Program-made: the position numbers and the translations under genes
Notes under the pieces: generated by a model
What the model saw: only the letters and a program-made list of their open reading frames with translations
Database searches by the model: none
Told to the model about the DNA's origin: nothing
Assembly (NCBI GenBank): GCA_016185245.1
Contig: JACPNZ010000031.1
Coordinates: forward strand, 62,001 to 126,000
Direction of reading: 5' to 3'
Source: Hyphomicrobiales bacterium
GTDB lineage: Bacteria; Pseudomonadota; Alphaproteobacteria; Rhizobiales; Aestuariivirgaceae
DNA: 64,000 nucleotides
In this document: positions 9,580-20,928 of the stretch, piece by piece
How the letters are laid out: every line of letters begins with the position of its first letter
Numbering within the stretch: position 1 is the stretch's first letter

Positions 9580-9951
9580 TTACCACATATTGAGCGCCAC
9601 GCGTGCTTCATCCGACATGCGGCTATGATCCCACGGAGGATCGAACACCACCGTCGCCTTGGCCGACTTGACGCCGGCCACCGTCGAGACGGCATTCTCG
9701 ACCCAGCCCGGCATGTCGCCGGCGACCGGGCAGCCCGGCGCGGTCAAGGTCATTTCGATCGCCACATTGCGGTCGTCGTCGATGTCGACCTTGTAGACGA
9801 GGCCCAGCTCGTAGATGTCGACGGGGATTTCCGGATCGTAGACGGTCTTCAGCGCCGCCACGATGTCGTCGGTCATGCGGGCGAGTTCATCGGGCGGAAT
9901 GGCCGACGGATCGGGGGCGTGGGGCTTGGTCTCGAGCAGGGCTTCGGTCAC
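9580..9951 (-). CDS. sufT: SUF system Fe-S assembly factor SufT (MIP18/DUF59 family)
   Basis: 123 residues with the DUF59 signature: DDIVAALKTVYDPEIPVDIYELGLVY, then MTLTAPGCPVAGDMP containing the conserved Cys, and VVFDPPWDHSRMSDEARVALN. These proteins help maturation of Fe-S proteins under demand. The start overlaps the sufS stop by four bases, so it is a coupled member of the suf operon. Confidence 0.94.
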   Translation of the reverse strand: MTEALLETKPHAPDPSAIPPDELARMTDDIVAALKTVYDPEIPVDIYELGLVYKVDIDDDRNVAIEMTLTAPGCPVAGDMPGWVENAVSTVAGVKSAKATVVFDPPWDHSRMSDEARVALNMW

Positions 9952-11168
9952 AGGAAGATCCTCTGGGCTGAGATAAGTGCATCGGCGAGAACGTCAACTT
10001 CTTCGTGGGTGTTGTACATGGCAAAGGACGCCCGGCAGGTGGCGGTGACGCCGAAGCGCTGTAAAAGCGGCTGGGTACAGTGGGTGCCGGCCCTGACTGC
10101 AACACCGGCCCGGTCGATGACGGTCGCAACATCATGGGCATGCGCCCCTTGCATGTTGAAGGAGACAATGGCGCCCTTCTCGCGCGCCCTTCCGAAGATG
10201 CGCAGCGAATTGATCTCGGAGAGCCGCTGCATGGCATGATCGCGCAGCGTGGCCTCATGGGCCGCGATATTCGAAATGCCGACGCCCCGCATGTAATCGA
10301 GGGCGGCACCGAGGCCGATGGCTTGGACGATGGCCGGCGTTCCCGCCTCGAAGCGGTGCGGCGGGTCGTTGTAGGTGATGGTGTCGAGCGTCACCTCGTT
10401 GATCATCTCGCCGCCCCCCTGATAGGGCGGCATGCGCTTCAGATGCTCGGCCTTGCCGTAGAGTACCCCGATACCGGTCGGCCCATAGGTCTTGTGGCCG
10501 GTGAAGGCGTAGAAATCCGCATCGAGGGCCTGAACATCGATCGCCATGTGCACCGCCGCCTGGCTGCCGTCGACCAGCACCGGAATGCCTTTGGCATGGG
10601 CGAGTTTGATCACTTCGGCCACCGGCACGATGGTTCCGAGGGCATTCGACATGTGGGTGATCGCCACCATTTTGGTGCGAGGCCCCAGCAACTTGTCGAA
10701 TTCGTCGAGCAGGAAATTGCCGTCGTCGTCGACCGGCGCCCATTTGATCACCGCACCGCGCCGCTCGCGGTGAAAGTGCCAGGGCACGATGTTGGAGTGA
10801 TGCTCCATGATTGATAGCAGGATCTCGTCGTCCTCACCGATCACCAGCCCGCCGAAGCTCTGGGCCACCAGGTTGATCGCTTCGGTGGCATTGCGGGTGA
10901 AGACGATCTGCTCCTTGGACGGCGCATTGATGAAACGCCGGACGCTTTCGCGGGCATCCTCGAAGCCTTGCGTCGCCGCATTGGAGAGGAAATGCAGCCC
11001 GCGATGGACGTTGGCGTATTCTTCCGTATAGCTCTTCATCATAGCATCGAGCACGCGCTTGGGTTTCTGGGCCGAAGCGGCGTTGTCGAGATAAACGAGC
11101 GGCTTACCGTAGACCTCCCGCGACAGAATGGGGAAATCGCCACGGATGGCGTGAACGTCGAAGGCCAT
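9948..11168 (-). CDS. sufS: Cysteine desulfurase SufS
   Basis: 406-residue PLP enzyme releasing sulfur from cysteine to the SUF scaffold. PLP lysine sits in FTGHKTYGPTG; the class II active-site Cys is in RAGTHCTQPLLQRFG, the usual SufS/CsdA context. The ATG at 11168 begins MAFDVHAIRGDFPIL, the normal family start, one base after the sufD stop. An upstream in-frame ATG would add 24 residues of sufD antiphase sequence. Second of two desulfurases in this operon. Confidence 0.96.
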   Translation of the reverse strand: MAFDVHAIRGDFPILSREVYGKPLVYLDNAASAQKPKRVLDAMMKSYTEEYANVHRGLHFLSNAATQGFEDARESVRRFINAPSKEQIVFTRNATEAINLVAQSFGGLVIGEDDEILLSIMEHHSNIVPWHFHRERRGAVIKWAPVDDDGNFLLDEFDKLLGPRTKMVAITHMSNALGTIVPVAEVIKLAHAKGIPVLVDGSQAAVHMAIDVQALDADFYAFTGHKTYGPTGIGVLYGKAEHLKRMPPYQGGGEMINEVTLDTITYNDPPHRFEAGTPAIVQAIGLGAALDYMRGVGISNIAAHEATLRDHAMQRLSEINSLRIFGRAREKGAIVSFNMQGAHAHDVATVIDRAGVAVRAGTHCTQPLLQRFGVTATCRASFAMYNTHEEVDVLADALISAQRIFL

Positions 11169-11169
11169 C

Positions 11170-12345
11170 TCAGTTGCCTCTCCGGTGGCTGGTGAGCCAG
11201 CCTGCGGCGAAGGCCCCAAGCGCTTCGCGCAACCCGTCATGGGCGATGGTATCGAAGGCCTCGCCCACGAAGGCGGCGATCAGCAGGGACTTGGCCTCGG
11301 CCGTGGGAAGCCCACGGGACATGAGATAGAACAGCTGATCGTGATCGAGATCGCCGGACGTGGCGCCATGGCCGCAGACCACATCGTCGGCGAAGATCTC
11401 GAGTTCCGGCTTGGCGTCGAATTCGGCGGTCTCGGAAAGAAGGAGGCCGTGGCTCGACTGCTTGCCGTCGGTCTTCTGGGCGTGCGGACGGACGATGACC
11501 TTGCCCTGGAAGATGCCGCGGGCCTGGTCGTCCATCACGCATTTGAACAGTTCCCGGCTCACACAGCGCGGCACGGCGTGATCGACGACAAGCCGCGTGT
11601 CGGCATGCTGGCGGCCGCCCAGAAGATAAGCGCCGGAAATCTTTGCTTCGGCACCCGCGCCGGCAAAGACGCAAGTGCCGTTCTGGCGGCTGACCCGGGC
11701 CCCCGAGGTCAGCGTGAAATCGCGGAAGTTGGCGCCATCGGCCAGCGTCACCTGGGTATGGGAGAGGTGAAGGGCGGCGGGTCCCTCGCACTCGGCCTTG
11801 ACCCGGTCGAGGCGCGCCGCCCTGCCCACCCGGTATTCGCCGACGCTGTTGGCAAGGTAGTCGCCTTCGCCGAGATAGGTCTCGATCACCGTCGCGGCGG
11901 CGCCTGCCGCCACCTCGATCACATTGCGGGTGGCGATGGTGCGGGCCTCGCCGGCGGTGGCGACAAAGACCATTTCGACCGGCAGGTCGGTGGTGCCGGT
12001 GAGCGAGAGTTGTGCGCCGTCGTCGGCGAAACTCGCGTTCATGTCGAGGATGGGCTCTCCGGTGAGCTTCGTTGCCACCACCGATCCGTTGGCAAGCCTC
12101 GAGTGGGCGGCATCGTAGCGCCCGTTGACGAAGACGAGCCGCGTTGCCGCGATGGCGGCGAAGGGCGAGGCTGCGACAAGCCGGGCGACATCGGCGGGCC
12201 TTGCTTCAACGGCGCGGCGCGGCGGAAAGGGCCGGTCGATCAGGGTGCGGAGGTTGGTCCACTTCCAATCTTCCAGGCGCGGATTGGGCAGGAGCGCCCC
12301 GCCATAGGCTTCCTCGGCCGCAGTTCTGGCGACAGCCGTGGTCAT
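11170..12345 (-). CDS. sufD: Fe-S cluster assembly protein SufD
   Basis: 391-residue beta-helix partner of SufB in the SufBC2D scaffold. The C-terminal half has the SufBD core: LFKCVMDDQARGIFQGKVIV, AQKTDGKQSSHGLLLSE, ADDVVCGHGATSGDLDHDQL and SRGLPTAEAKSLLI. The N-terminus carries the LPNPRLEDWKWTNL stretch typical of SufD. It overlaps sufC by ATGA. Confidence 0.96.
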   Translation of the reverse strand: MTTAVARTAAEEAYGGALLPNPRLEDWKWTNLRTLIDRPFPPRRAVEARPADVARLVAASPFAAIAATRLVFVNGRYDAAHSRLANGSVVATKLTGEPILDMNASFADDGAQLSLTGTTDLPVEMVFVATAGEARTIATRNVIEVAAGAAATVIETYLGEGDYLANSVGEYRVGRAARLDRVKAECEGPAALHLSHTQVTLADGANFRDFTLTSGARVSRQNGTCVFAGAGAEAKISGAYLLGGRQHADTRLVVDHAVPRCVSRELFKCVMDDQARGIFQGKVIVRPHAQKTDGKQSSHGLLLSETAEFDAKPELEIFADDVVCGHGATSGDLDHDQLFYLMSRGLPTAEAKSLLIAAFVGEAFDTIAHDGLREALGAFAAGWLTSHRRGN

Positions 12346-13097
12346 GCCTCTTCCTTCTCGAATTCGGCATAGCCCTTCTCCTCGAGCTCGAGGGCCAGAT
12401 GCCTGTCGCCCGACTTAACGATGCGGCCCTTCGACAGGACATGCACATGGTCCGGCACGATGTAATCGAGGAGCCGCTGATAATGGGTGATGACCACCAT
12501 GGCGCGATCGGGCGAACGGAGCGCGTTGACGCCGTCGGCCACCACGCGCAGCGCGTCGATATCGAGGCCAGAGTCGGTTTCATCGAGAATGCACAGTGAG
12601 GGTTCCAGCACCGCCATCTGCAGGATCTCGGCGCGCTTCTTCTCGCCGCCCGAGAAGCCGACATTGACCGGCCGCTTCAGCATGTCCTGCGAAATACCAA
12701 GCTTCGCCGACCGGTCCTTCACCAGGCGCATGAAATCTGGGGTCAATAGCTCTTTTGCCCCGCGCGCTTTGCGCTGGGCGTTGAGCGCCACTTTCAGGAA
12801 CTGCATGGTGGCCACACCGGGAATTTCGATCGGGTACTGGAAGGCGAGGAACACGCCCCTGGCGGCGCGCTGGTCGGGTTCGAGCGCCAAGAGGTCCTCG
12901 CCCTTGTAGGTGACCGAGCCCTGGGTCACCTCATAGCCTTCGCGGCCGGCCAGCACATAGGAGAGTGTCGACTTGCCCGAGCCGTTCGGCCCCATGATGG
13001 CATGGACTTCGCCGGGCTTCACGGACAGCGTCAGCCCACGGATGATCTCGCGATCCTCGTCGGCGAGCTTGACGTGAAGGTTGTCGATGTCGAGCAT
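12342..13097 (-). CDS. sufC: Fe-S cluster assembly ATPase SufC
   Basis: 251-residue ABC-type ATPase that drives the SufBCD scaffold in the cytosol. Walker A is MGPNGSGKST, the Q-loop region FLAFQYPIEIPGV, the signature NVGFSGGEKKRAEILQM and Walker B LCILDETDSGLDIDAL, all SufC-typical. The start was set at MLDIDNLHVK; the open frame extends further upstream through the cupin gene in another phase but without homology. Confidence 0.96.
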   Translation of the reverse strand: MLDIDNLHVKLADEDREIIRGLTLSVKPGEVHAIMGPNGSGKSTLSYVLAGREGYEVTQGSVTYKGEDLLALEPDQRAARGVFLAFQYPIEIPGVATMQFLKVALNAQRKARGAKELLTPDFMRLVKDRSAKLGISQDMLKRPVNVGFSGGEKKRAEILQMAVLEPSLCILDETDSGLDIDALRVVADGVNALRSPDRAMVVITHYQRLLDYIVPDHVHVLSKGRIVKSGDRHLALELEEKGYAEFEKEEA

Positions 13098-13147
13098 ATT
13101 TTTCACTTCATTCCCTGTCTCGTTGTGTGACAAGCCGCGACTGCGCG

Positions 13148-13635
13148 TCACTTCTCCCCGTCGAAATAGTCGAGCCCGGTGCCGGTCCGGGCGATGTGGC
13201 GGATGCCACCCTGGCCGGTCGCCCAATCGTAGCGCGAGGTCACCCCGAACTTGCCCGAGTCCGGATATTCGACGACCTCCGTATCCGCCGCCGTCGACAG
13301 ACCGAGATATTTCATCACCGTCTTGCCGGTGTTGATGATCTGGTGGGCCACTTCCGGGCCGCCGGTCGGGGCGGCCAGCACATCGTCCGCCTTCACCTTG
13401 TAGCGTTCGCCGCCGAAGCGGTATTCGCCCTCGCCCTCGAGGATGATAAAGAGTTCGTGGATCTGGTGATGGACATGGAACGGGAAAGCCTTCTGCCCCG
13501 GTTCCACCACATGCAGCATGCAGCCGATTCCGGTCGAACCGATGAGATTGCCGAAAGAACCGACCTTGGCATTGAAACCCTTGCCATTGCCGGCTTCGTG
13601 CAGCGGTACATCGGCCAGGTTGATGATGGGCTTGG

Positions 13636-13639
<4 letters not shown>
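13148..13639 (-). CDS. Cupin domain-containing protein inside the suf operon
   Basis: 163-residue single-domain cupin. Motif 1 is visible as [26 protein letters not shown], with the metal-ligand pattern HxH...E, and motif 2 near [11 protein letters not shown]. It overlaps sufB by four bases and lies 50 bp before sufC, so it is expressed with the SUF machinery. Its function is not known; a metal- or sugar-binding role is possible. A cupin between sufB and sufC is not part of the classic suf operon. Confidence 0.86.
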
Positions 13640-15153
<1,514 letters not shown>

Positions 15154-15160
15154 CCTGGTC

Positions 15161-16246
15161 CTATGCAGCCTGTCGTGCCTTGTGGCGGGCGCGGATTGCA
15201 GCCCACGCGGTGATGAAACGGTCGATGTCGTCGGCGGTCGTGGTCCAGCCGAGGCTCACCCGGATGGCGGCGCCCGAAACCTCAGGCGGAAAGCCCATGG
15301 CGGCGAGCACATGGGAGCGGGCGACCTTGCCGGAAGAGCACGCCGCGCCCGACGAGACGGCGACGCCGGCCAGATCGAAGGCGATGAGCACGGTCTCGGC
15401 GATCATGCCGGGGACGGCAAAGCAGGTGGTGTTGGGCAGGCGCTCGGCCGCGCGGCCGAAGACAATTGCATCCTCGAGTGCCGCTTCGAGCCGGTCGCGA
15501 AGTGCTGCGGTACTCTCCAGCGTCGCATCGGCAATGGCGGCGAAGCCCGCAACGCCAGCAAGGTTCTCCGTGCCGGCGCGACGGCGCAGTTCCTGGGCCC
15601 CGCCATGGATGAGCGGTGTCAGCTTGACGCCATCGCGGACAATGAGCGCTCCCGCCCCTTGCGGTCCGCCGAGCTTATGAGCCGAGACGGTCATCAGATC
15701 GCAGCCGAGAAGTGCGAAATTGACCGGCACCTTGCCGAGGCCCTGTACGGCGTCGACATGGGTGAGAGCATCATGCTCGGCGGCGAGTGCTATCGCCTGG
15801 CGCACCGGCTGGATGACGCCGGTTTCGTTGTTGGCGAGCATCAGGCTGACCAGCGCCCGCGGTCCCGGCAGCATGAGGCGCAGGGCTTCGAGATCGGCCA
15901 CGCCATCCGCGCCCACCGGAATCAGTTCGATGGGTTTGCCGGTCGTCTTGGCCGCTTCGATCACCGACGGGTGCTCGATCGCCGAGAGGATGAGGCGCTC
16001 GACCGGGGTTCCCTTGAGCGCCAGATTATTGGCCTCGCTGCCACCCGAGGTGAACACCACCATGGGGGCGAGCGCGCCAAGGGCCCGGGCCACGGCCTCT
16101 CGGGCGCTGTCAAGATGGGCGTGGGCGGCACGGCCTTCCTCGTGGACCGAAGACGCGTTGCCACAATGATCGAGCACCGCCGCCATGGCGGCCCGCGCTT
16201 CAGGCCGCAGCGGAGAGGTGGCGTTATGGTCGAGATAGGTTCTCAA
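15161..16246 (-). CDS. Cysteine desulfurase, NifS/IscS (class I) type, TTG start
   Basis: 361-residue PLP enzyme. It begins [20 protein letters not shown], has the PLP lysine in [14 protein letters not shown] and the class I flexible-loop cysteine in [18 protein letters not shown]. No ATG is placed sensibly. A TTG at 16246 overlaps the iscR stop as TTGA, is preceded by GAGG and gives the family's usual N-terminus. It sits directly after iscR, so the operon encodes both a class I and a class II desulfurase. Confidence 0.93.
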   Translation of the reverse strand: MRTYLDHNATSPLRPEARAAMAAVLDHCGNASSVHEEGRAAHAHLDSAREAVARALGALAPMVVFTSGGSEANNLALKGTPVERLILSAIEHPSVIEAAKTTGKPIELIPVGADGVADLEALRLMLPGPRALVSLMLANNETGVIQPVRQAIALAAEHDALTHVDAVQGLGKVPVNFALLGCDLMTVSAHKLGGPQGAGALIVRDGVKLTPLIHGGAQELRRRAGTENLAGVAGFAAIADATLESTAALRDRLEAALEDAIVFGRAAERLPNTTCFAVPGMIAETVLIAFDLAGVAVSSGAACSSGKVARSHVLAAMGFPPEVSGAAIRVSLGWTTTADDIDRFITAWAAIRARHKARQAA

Positions 16247-16710
16247 CTCGCCGGCCTCACATAGCGGTCCTTGGCCTGCTTGATCGAGGCGGCAAGGGCC
16301 AGATTGCGGTTCGACACCACGTCGTCGAGAGTAATCGAATCGAGGAAATACATCATCTGGCGGCCCAGGGATGACCAAAGGTCATGGGCGCAGCAGCGTA
16401 TCCCCTTGACGCAGCCGTTAATCGCATCGCCCTCGCAGCGGGTCACCCGCAGGGGCTCGTCCACGGCGCCGATGATGCTGGCCATGGAAATCGCGGAAGC
16501 ATCGCTGGCCAGCCGGTAGCCGCCGCCCGGTCCCCGGGCGCTTTCGACCAGCCCCGCCTTGCGCAGCTTGCCGAACAGCTGTTCGAGATATTCCTGGCTG
16601 ATCTCCTGGCGTTCGGCGATCTCGGCAAGCGCCACCGGGGCACCGCCCGAGTGCTGGGCGATGTCGATCATCGCCATCACCGCATAGCGTCCCTTGGTGC
16701 TCATTTTCAT
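16243..16710 (-). CDS. iscR: Rrf2-family Fe-S sensing regulator IscR
   Basis: 155 residues. The N-terminus MKMSTKGRYAVMAMIDIAQ is the Rrf2/IscR start; the winged helix has QEISQEYLEQLFGKLRKAGLVES and the wing GPGGGYRLA. Cysteines in CEGDAINGCVKGIRCC supply the three cluster ligands expected for IscR. As first gene of the suf operon it most likely represses or tunes its own operon according to Fe-S status; a matching operator lies at 16836-16860. The ATG at 16710 was chosen over 16704 and over a GTG further upstream by alignment to the family start. Confidence 0.94.
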   Translation of the reverse strand: MKMSTKGRYAVMAMIDIAQHSGGAPVALAEIAERQEISQEYLEQLFGKLRKAGLVESARGPGGGYRLASDASAISMASIIGAVDEPLRVTRCEGDAINGCVKGIRCCAHDLWSSLGRQMMYFLDSITLDDVVSNRNLALAASIKQAKDRYVRPAS

Positions 16711-16827
16711 GGGTTTAGCCCCGTCCATCGCCACGAAAAGCTTGCTTTTTCACCCCCCACCCATGCTAAAGGCGTGAACCGCCTGGGATGGCGAAAAACA
16801 GCACTTCTCGAAAGCTTCTAAACAACC

Positions 16828-16860
16828 CATATAGAAAACCCGAGTGCGGGAGTCAACTAT
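16828..16860 (-). promoter_or_regulatory. suf operon promoter with overlapping IscR type 1-like site
   Basis: On the minus strand TTGACT (16851-16856) is followed after 17 bp by TATATG (16828-16833), a good sigma-70-type promoter. The same DNA reads ATAGTTGACT then CTCGGGTTT (16836-16860). The first half fits the IscR type 1 half-site consensus ATASYYGACT exactly and the second fits GTCRRSTAT at seven of nine positions. The site covers the -35 element, as expected for repression. The transcript would have a roughly 110-nt leader before iscR. Confidence 0.68.
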
Positions 16861-16894
16861 TCGGCTCCAGGGTTTCGGACGAGGTCGCCAGCCA

Positions 16895-17548
16895 ATGCCA
16901 GAAGTGATTTTCAACGGCCCAGCCGGCCGCATCGAAGCCCGCTATCACCAGTCCCGGGCTCCGGCTTCGCCCATCGCCATCCTGCTGCATCCCCATCCAA
17001 CCTTCGGCGGCACGATGAACAATCCGATCGTGCATTCGCTCTACCAGGTGTTCGTCAGCCGCGGCTTCTCGGTGCTGCGTTTCAATTTTCGCGGCGTTGG
17101 CCGCAGCCAGGGCATTTTCGAGAACGGGGCGGGCGAACTTTCCGACGCCGCTTCGGCACTGGACTGGCTGCAAAGCTTCAACCGCGAAGCCAAGGTGTGC
17201 TGGATCGCCGGGGTGTCCTTCGGCGCCTGGATTTCCATGCAGCTGCTCATGCGCCGGCCGGAGATTTCCGGCTTCATCTCGGTGGCGCCGCTGGCCAAGC
17301 ACTACGACTTCTCCTTCTTGGCGCCCTGCCCCGCCTCGGGGCTCTTCGTCAACGGCGAGAAGGATACGGTGACCGCGCCCGAAGCGGTTCACAGTCTGGT
17401 GTCGAAGCTCAAAACCCAGAAGGGCATCGTCATCGAGCACAGGGTCATCGCCGGCGCCAACCACTTCTTCCAGGACAAGATCGACGAGCTGACCAAGATC
17501 TGCTCCTCTTACCTCGACAAGCGGATGGCGCGTGAAGGTCAGATCTAG
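16895..17548 (+). CDS. Alpha/beta hydrolase (COG2945-like)
   Basis: 217-residue soluble hydrolase. Seen: ILLHPHPTFGGTMNNPIVHSL at the oxyanion-hole side, RFNFRGVGRSQG, the nucleophile elbow IAGVSFGAWISMQ (Ser in GVSFG), and a C-terminal GANHFF with the catalytic His. This small family is often found beside iscR/suf in alphaproteobacteria, but its substrate is unknown. It is divergent from iscR, so its promoter lies in the same intergenic region as the IscR site. Confidence 0.87.
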   Translation: MPEVIFNGPAGRIEARYHQSRAPASPIAILLHPHPTFGGTMNNPIVHSLYQVFVSRGFSVLRFNFRGVGRSQGIFENGAGELSDAASALDWLQSFNREAKVCWIAGVSFGAWISMQLLMRRPEISGFISVAPLAKHYDFSFLAPCPASGLFVNGEKDTVTAPEAVHSLVSKLKTQKGIVIEHRVIAGANHFFQDKIDELTKICSSYLDKRMAREGQI

Positions 17549-17593
17549 GAGTCGCGGTCGCTTTTCGGGTCGACGCCGGCCGGCGTCTGCGGC

Positions 17594-18520
17594 ATGCCGA
17601 TGGCCATGGCAAACTCCGAAACCAGGATCGGCGTCAACGACTGGCTGCTGCTCACTCTGCTGTCGGTCCTATGGGGCGGCACCTATTTCTTCATTGCGAT
17701 TGCGGTGAAGGAGCTGCCGCCTTTCACCATCGTGTTCGCGCGCGTGGCAGTGGCCGCGCTGGTCCTCATCCCGATTCACTGGCTGGTCGAGGGCCCATTG
17801 CCCCGAAGCCCGAGCGCCTGGCGGCGATTCTTGGTCATGGCGGTGTTGAACAACATCGTTCCCTTTTCGCTGATCGTGACCGGCCAGCAATATGTTGCCA
17901 GCGGTCTGGCATCAATCATCAACGCCACAACGCCACTGTTCGCCACTATCATCATGGCCGGGTTCGGCGATGAAAGGCTGATCGCCCGCAAACTCGCCGG
18001 CATTCTTCTCGGCGTCCTCGGCGTCGCGATCCTGCATGGCGAGGCAGTGGTCGGTGGATCGGGTGCCGCTTTTGGCATCCTATTATTCCTCGGCGCTGCC
18101 GCGAGCTATGGCTTCGCCGGGCTGTGGGCGAAGCGGCAACTGGCCGGAGTGGCACCACTCACGCTTGCCACCTGCCAGCTCTCCTGTTCGGCCATCGTCA
18201 TGGCAGTCCTGACCGCGACGGCCGACCGGCCCTGGCAGTTGCCGCTGCCAAGTGCGCCTGTCTGGGCTTCGCTCGCAGGCCTTGCGGTGCTTTCGACCGC
18301 CCTGGCCTACATCATCTTTTTCAAGGTCCTGGCCCGGTCGGGCCCCTCCAACGTATTGCTGGTAACCCTGATGATTCCGCTGACGGCGATCCTGCTCGGC
18401 CACTTTCTGCTGGGTGAGACACTGGGCTACGCCGAGTTGCTGGGAGCGGCGGTAATCGCCAGTTCGCTCCTACTGATCGACGGTCGTGTCATCGCGGTGC
18501 TGGCACACCGCTCAGGTTGA
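17594..18520 (+). CDS. DMT superfamily transporter (EamA domains)
   Basis: 308-residue inner-membrane protein with about ten hydrophobic segments and the two-fold EamA repeat. The first half starts WLLLTLLSVLWGGTYFFIAIAVKELPP and the second half around GILLFLGAAASYGFAGLWAKR. Members export or import metabolites such as amino acids or nucleobases; the substrate is unknown. Its last 9 bp overlap the convergent anmK. Confidence 0.9.
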   Translation: MPMAMANSETRIGVNDWLLLTLLSVLWGGTYFFIAIAVKELPPFTIVFARVAVAALVLIPIHWLVEGPLPRSPSAWRRFLVMAVLNNIVPFSLIVTGQQYVASGLASIINATTPLFATIIMAGFGDERLIARKLAGILLGVLGVAILHGEAVVGGSGAAFGILLFLGAAASYGFAGLWAKRQLAGVAPLTLATCQLSCSAIVMAVLTATADRPWQLPLPSAPVWASLAGLAVLSTALAYIIFFKVLARSGPSNVLLVTLMIPLTAILLGHFLLGETLGYAELLGAAVIASSLLLIDGRVIAVLAHRSG

Positions 18521-19630
18521 CGGGCGGGCCAGCACCCCGCCGGTCAGCGGACGCGGCACACCGGTGGTCATCGGAAACGAGATGGGCAGGCCCTTGAGGC
18601 TGCGCACGGCGAGATAGGCCCAGGCTTCCGCCTCCATGGCATCGCCATCGAAGCCTGCCTCCTCGGCGAGCAGCATGTGATCTCCGAGTGGCTCAAGCAG
18701 GCCGCGCAGAACCTTCATCAGCGTCGGATTAAGCCGGCCGCCGCCGGTTACGACCCAAATCTTCGGACGCTCCGGCACCCAGGCCGGAGCCCGGGCAATC
18801 GCGGTGGCAGTGAAGTGAACCAGCGTCATGGCACCGTCGGCGGGGCTCAAGCCATCGAGGCAGGAAATGTCGAAGGCATCGCGGTCGAGCGACTTGGGCG
18901 CCGGTCTTTCGAAATAGGGATGAAGGGCCAGGGTCTTGAAGGCGGGCCCATTGAGAAAACCCTTCGCCGCCAGCGCTCCGTTCCGGTCGAAGGGCTCCCC
19001 CACATGGCGTTCGCACCAGTCGTTGAGGAGGGCGTTGCCGGGGCCGGTATCGAAGGCGATGAGACTGCCATCGGCGCCGATCCAGGTGAGATTGGCGACG
19101 CCGCCGATATTGACGATGGCAACAGGCCTCTCCGTGAGGCCAGCCGCCAGGGCCCGGTGGTAGACGGGAACCAGGGGCGCGCCCTGCCCGCCGGCGGCCA
19201 CGTCCGCTGCCCGCAGGTCGTAGACCACCGGTCGCCCGAGGGCCTGCGCCAGGGCAGCACCATCGCCCAGCTGGACCGTCAGCCGGGCTTCCGGGCGGTG
19301 GATGACCGTCTGGCCGTGAAAACCGATTACGTCTATATCACCAATACTTACACTGCATTCCAGACAGAACCGTTCAACCGCCTCGGCGTTCCAGCGGGTG
19401 AGTTTCGCCTCGGCCTCCGGCAATCTCTCCGGGCGGGCGGTGCGGTCGGTCAGGGCAGTCGCCTGGGCAATCGCCTGTCGCAGCACCAGGCGCTGGGCCT
19501 CGTCATAGGAATAGGTGCGAGCCGGGCCGCGCTGGATCACCGCCTCGCCATCGGTCTCGACCAGCGCCGCGTCGATGCCGTCGAGCGAAGTGCCCGACAT
19601 GAGGCCCAGTGCCTTCAGCGGTTTTGACAC
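18512..19630 (-). CDS. anmK: Anhydro-N-acetylmuramic acid kinase, GTG start
   Basis: Phosphorylates and hydrolyses 1,6-anhydro-MurNAc to MurNAc-6-P in cell-wall recycling. The 372-residue product has [20 protein letters not shown] at the N-terminus, [12 protein letters not shown], a nucleotide-binding [12 protein letters not shown] and the C-terminal [13 protein letters not shown]. The GTG at 19630 follows GGGAAG at good spacing and gives the family's usual length. A longer frame would start inside the divergent tyrS promoter. Confidence 0.93.
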   Translation of the reverse strand: MSKPLKALGLMSGTSLDGIDAALVETDGEAVIQRGPARTYSYDEAQRLVLRQAIAQATALTDRTARPERLPEAEAKLTRWNAEAVERFCLECSVSIGDIDVIGFHGQTVIHRPEARLTVQLGDGAALAQALGRPVVYDLRAADVAAGGQGAPLVPVYHRALAAGLTERPVAIVNIGGVANLTWIGADGSLIAFDTGPGNALLNDWCERHVGEPFDRNGALAAKGFLNGPAFKTLALHPYFERPAPKSLDRDAFDISCLDGLSPADGAMTLVHFTATAIARAPAWVPERPKIWVVTGGGRLNPTLMKVLRGLLEPLGDHMLLAEEAGFDGDAMEAEAWAYLAVRSLKGLPISFPMTTGVPRPLTGGVLARPST

Positions 19631-19679
19631 GCAATCTTCCCGTGGTAAGAGCCGCCATCCCTTCCGAGAGTACCGCTCC

Positions 19680-20924
19680 ATGAGCCAATTCAAATCCGAA
19701 TTTCTCAATACTCTCGCAACCCGCGGATTCGTGCACCAGATTTCCGATGCCGAGGGGCTCGACGCCGCCGCGGTAGCCGGACCGATCACCGGCTATATCG
19801 GTTTCGACGCCACGGCGTCGAGCCTGCATGCCGGTTCGCTGGTGCAGATCATGATGCTGCGCTGGATGCAGAAGACCGGCCACCGGCCGATTGCGCTGAT
19901 GGGCGGCGGTACCACCAAGATCGGCGATCCTTCCGGTAAGGACGAAGCGCGCAAGCTCCTCACCGTCGCGCAGATCAACGCCAATCTCGACGGCATCAGC
20001 CGCGTGTTCGGCAGGTTCCTGCGCTTTGGCCAGGGCCCGACCGATGCCCTTATGATCAATAACGCCGACTGGCTCGACCGGCTCAACTACATCGACTTCC
20101 TGCGCGACTATGGCACCCATTTCACCATCAACCGGATGCTGTCCTTCGATTCGGTGAAGCTGCGGCTCGACCGCGAGCAGCCCCTCACCCTCCTCGAATT
20201 CAACTACATGATCCTGCAGGCCTATGATTTCCTCGAACTGTCGCGCCGCCAGGCCTGCGTCTTGCAGATGGGCGGCTCGGACCAGTGGGGCAACATCGTC
20301 AACGGCATCGAACTCGGCCGGCGGGTCGACGGCCGCCAGCTCCATGGGCTGACCACGCCGCTTCTCACCACCGCATCGGGGGCCAAGATGGGCAAGACGG
20401 CGGCGGGGGCCGTTTGGCTCAGTGCCGACCTGCTTTCGCCCTACGACTACTGGCAGTACTGGCGCAATGCCGAGGATGCCGATGTCGGCCGCTTTCTCAA
20501 GCTCTACACCGAACTGCCGCTGGCCGAGATCGCGCGGCTTGCAGCATTGGGCGGATCGGAGATCAACGAGGCCAAGAAGCTGCTGGCGAATGAGGCAACC
20601 GCCCTGCTCCATGGCCACGCCGCCGCGGTCGCCGCCGCCGAAACGGCGCGCCAGACCTTCGAGGAAGGAGCGAGTGCCGCAGGCCTTCCCACCATCAGCC
20701 TCGATCTCAAGGCCGGTGTCGGCCTGTTGCAGGCCTGCGTGACGGCGGGATTTGCCTCTTCCAATGGCGAAGCCAGGCGCCATGTCCAGGGCGGTGCCAT
20801 CCGCGTCAACGACCTCGCGGTGTCGGACGAGAAGATGACGCTCGGTCTCGGCCATCTCAACGCCGACGGCGCGATCAAGCTGTCGATGGGCAAGAAGAAG
20901 CACGTCCTGATCAAGCCGCTCTGA
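19680..20924 (+). CDS. tyrS: Tyrosyl-tRNA synthetase
   Basis: 414-residue class I synthetase charging tRNA-Tyr. The HIGH-type motif appears as [13 protein letters not shown], the tyrosine pocket includes [15 protein letters not shown], and the KMSKS-type motif is [15 protein letters not shown]-terminal S4 domain follows ([16 protein letters not shown]). Only 49 bp separates it from the divergent anmK start. Confidence 0.96.
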   Translation: MSQFKSEFLNTLATRGFVHQISDAEGLDAAAVAGPITGYIGFDATASSLHAGSLVQIMMLRWMQKTGHRPIALMGGGTTKIGDPSGKDEARKLLTVAQINANLDGISRVFGRFLRFGQGPTDALMINNADWLDRLNYIDFLRDYGTHFTINRMLSFDSVKLRLDREQPLTLLEFNYMILQAYDFLELSRRQACVLQMGGSDQWGNIVNGIELGRRVDGRQLHGLTTPLLTTASGAKMGKTAAGAVWLSADLLSPYDYWQYWRNAEDADVGRFLKLYTELPLAEIARLAALGGSEINEAKKLLANEATALLHGHAAAVAAAETARQTFEEGASAAGLPTISLDLKAGVGLLQACVTAGFASSNGEARRHVQGGAIRVNDLAVSDEKMTLGLGHLNADGAIKLSMGKKKHVLIKPL

Positions 20925-20928
20925 AGGC

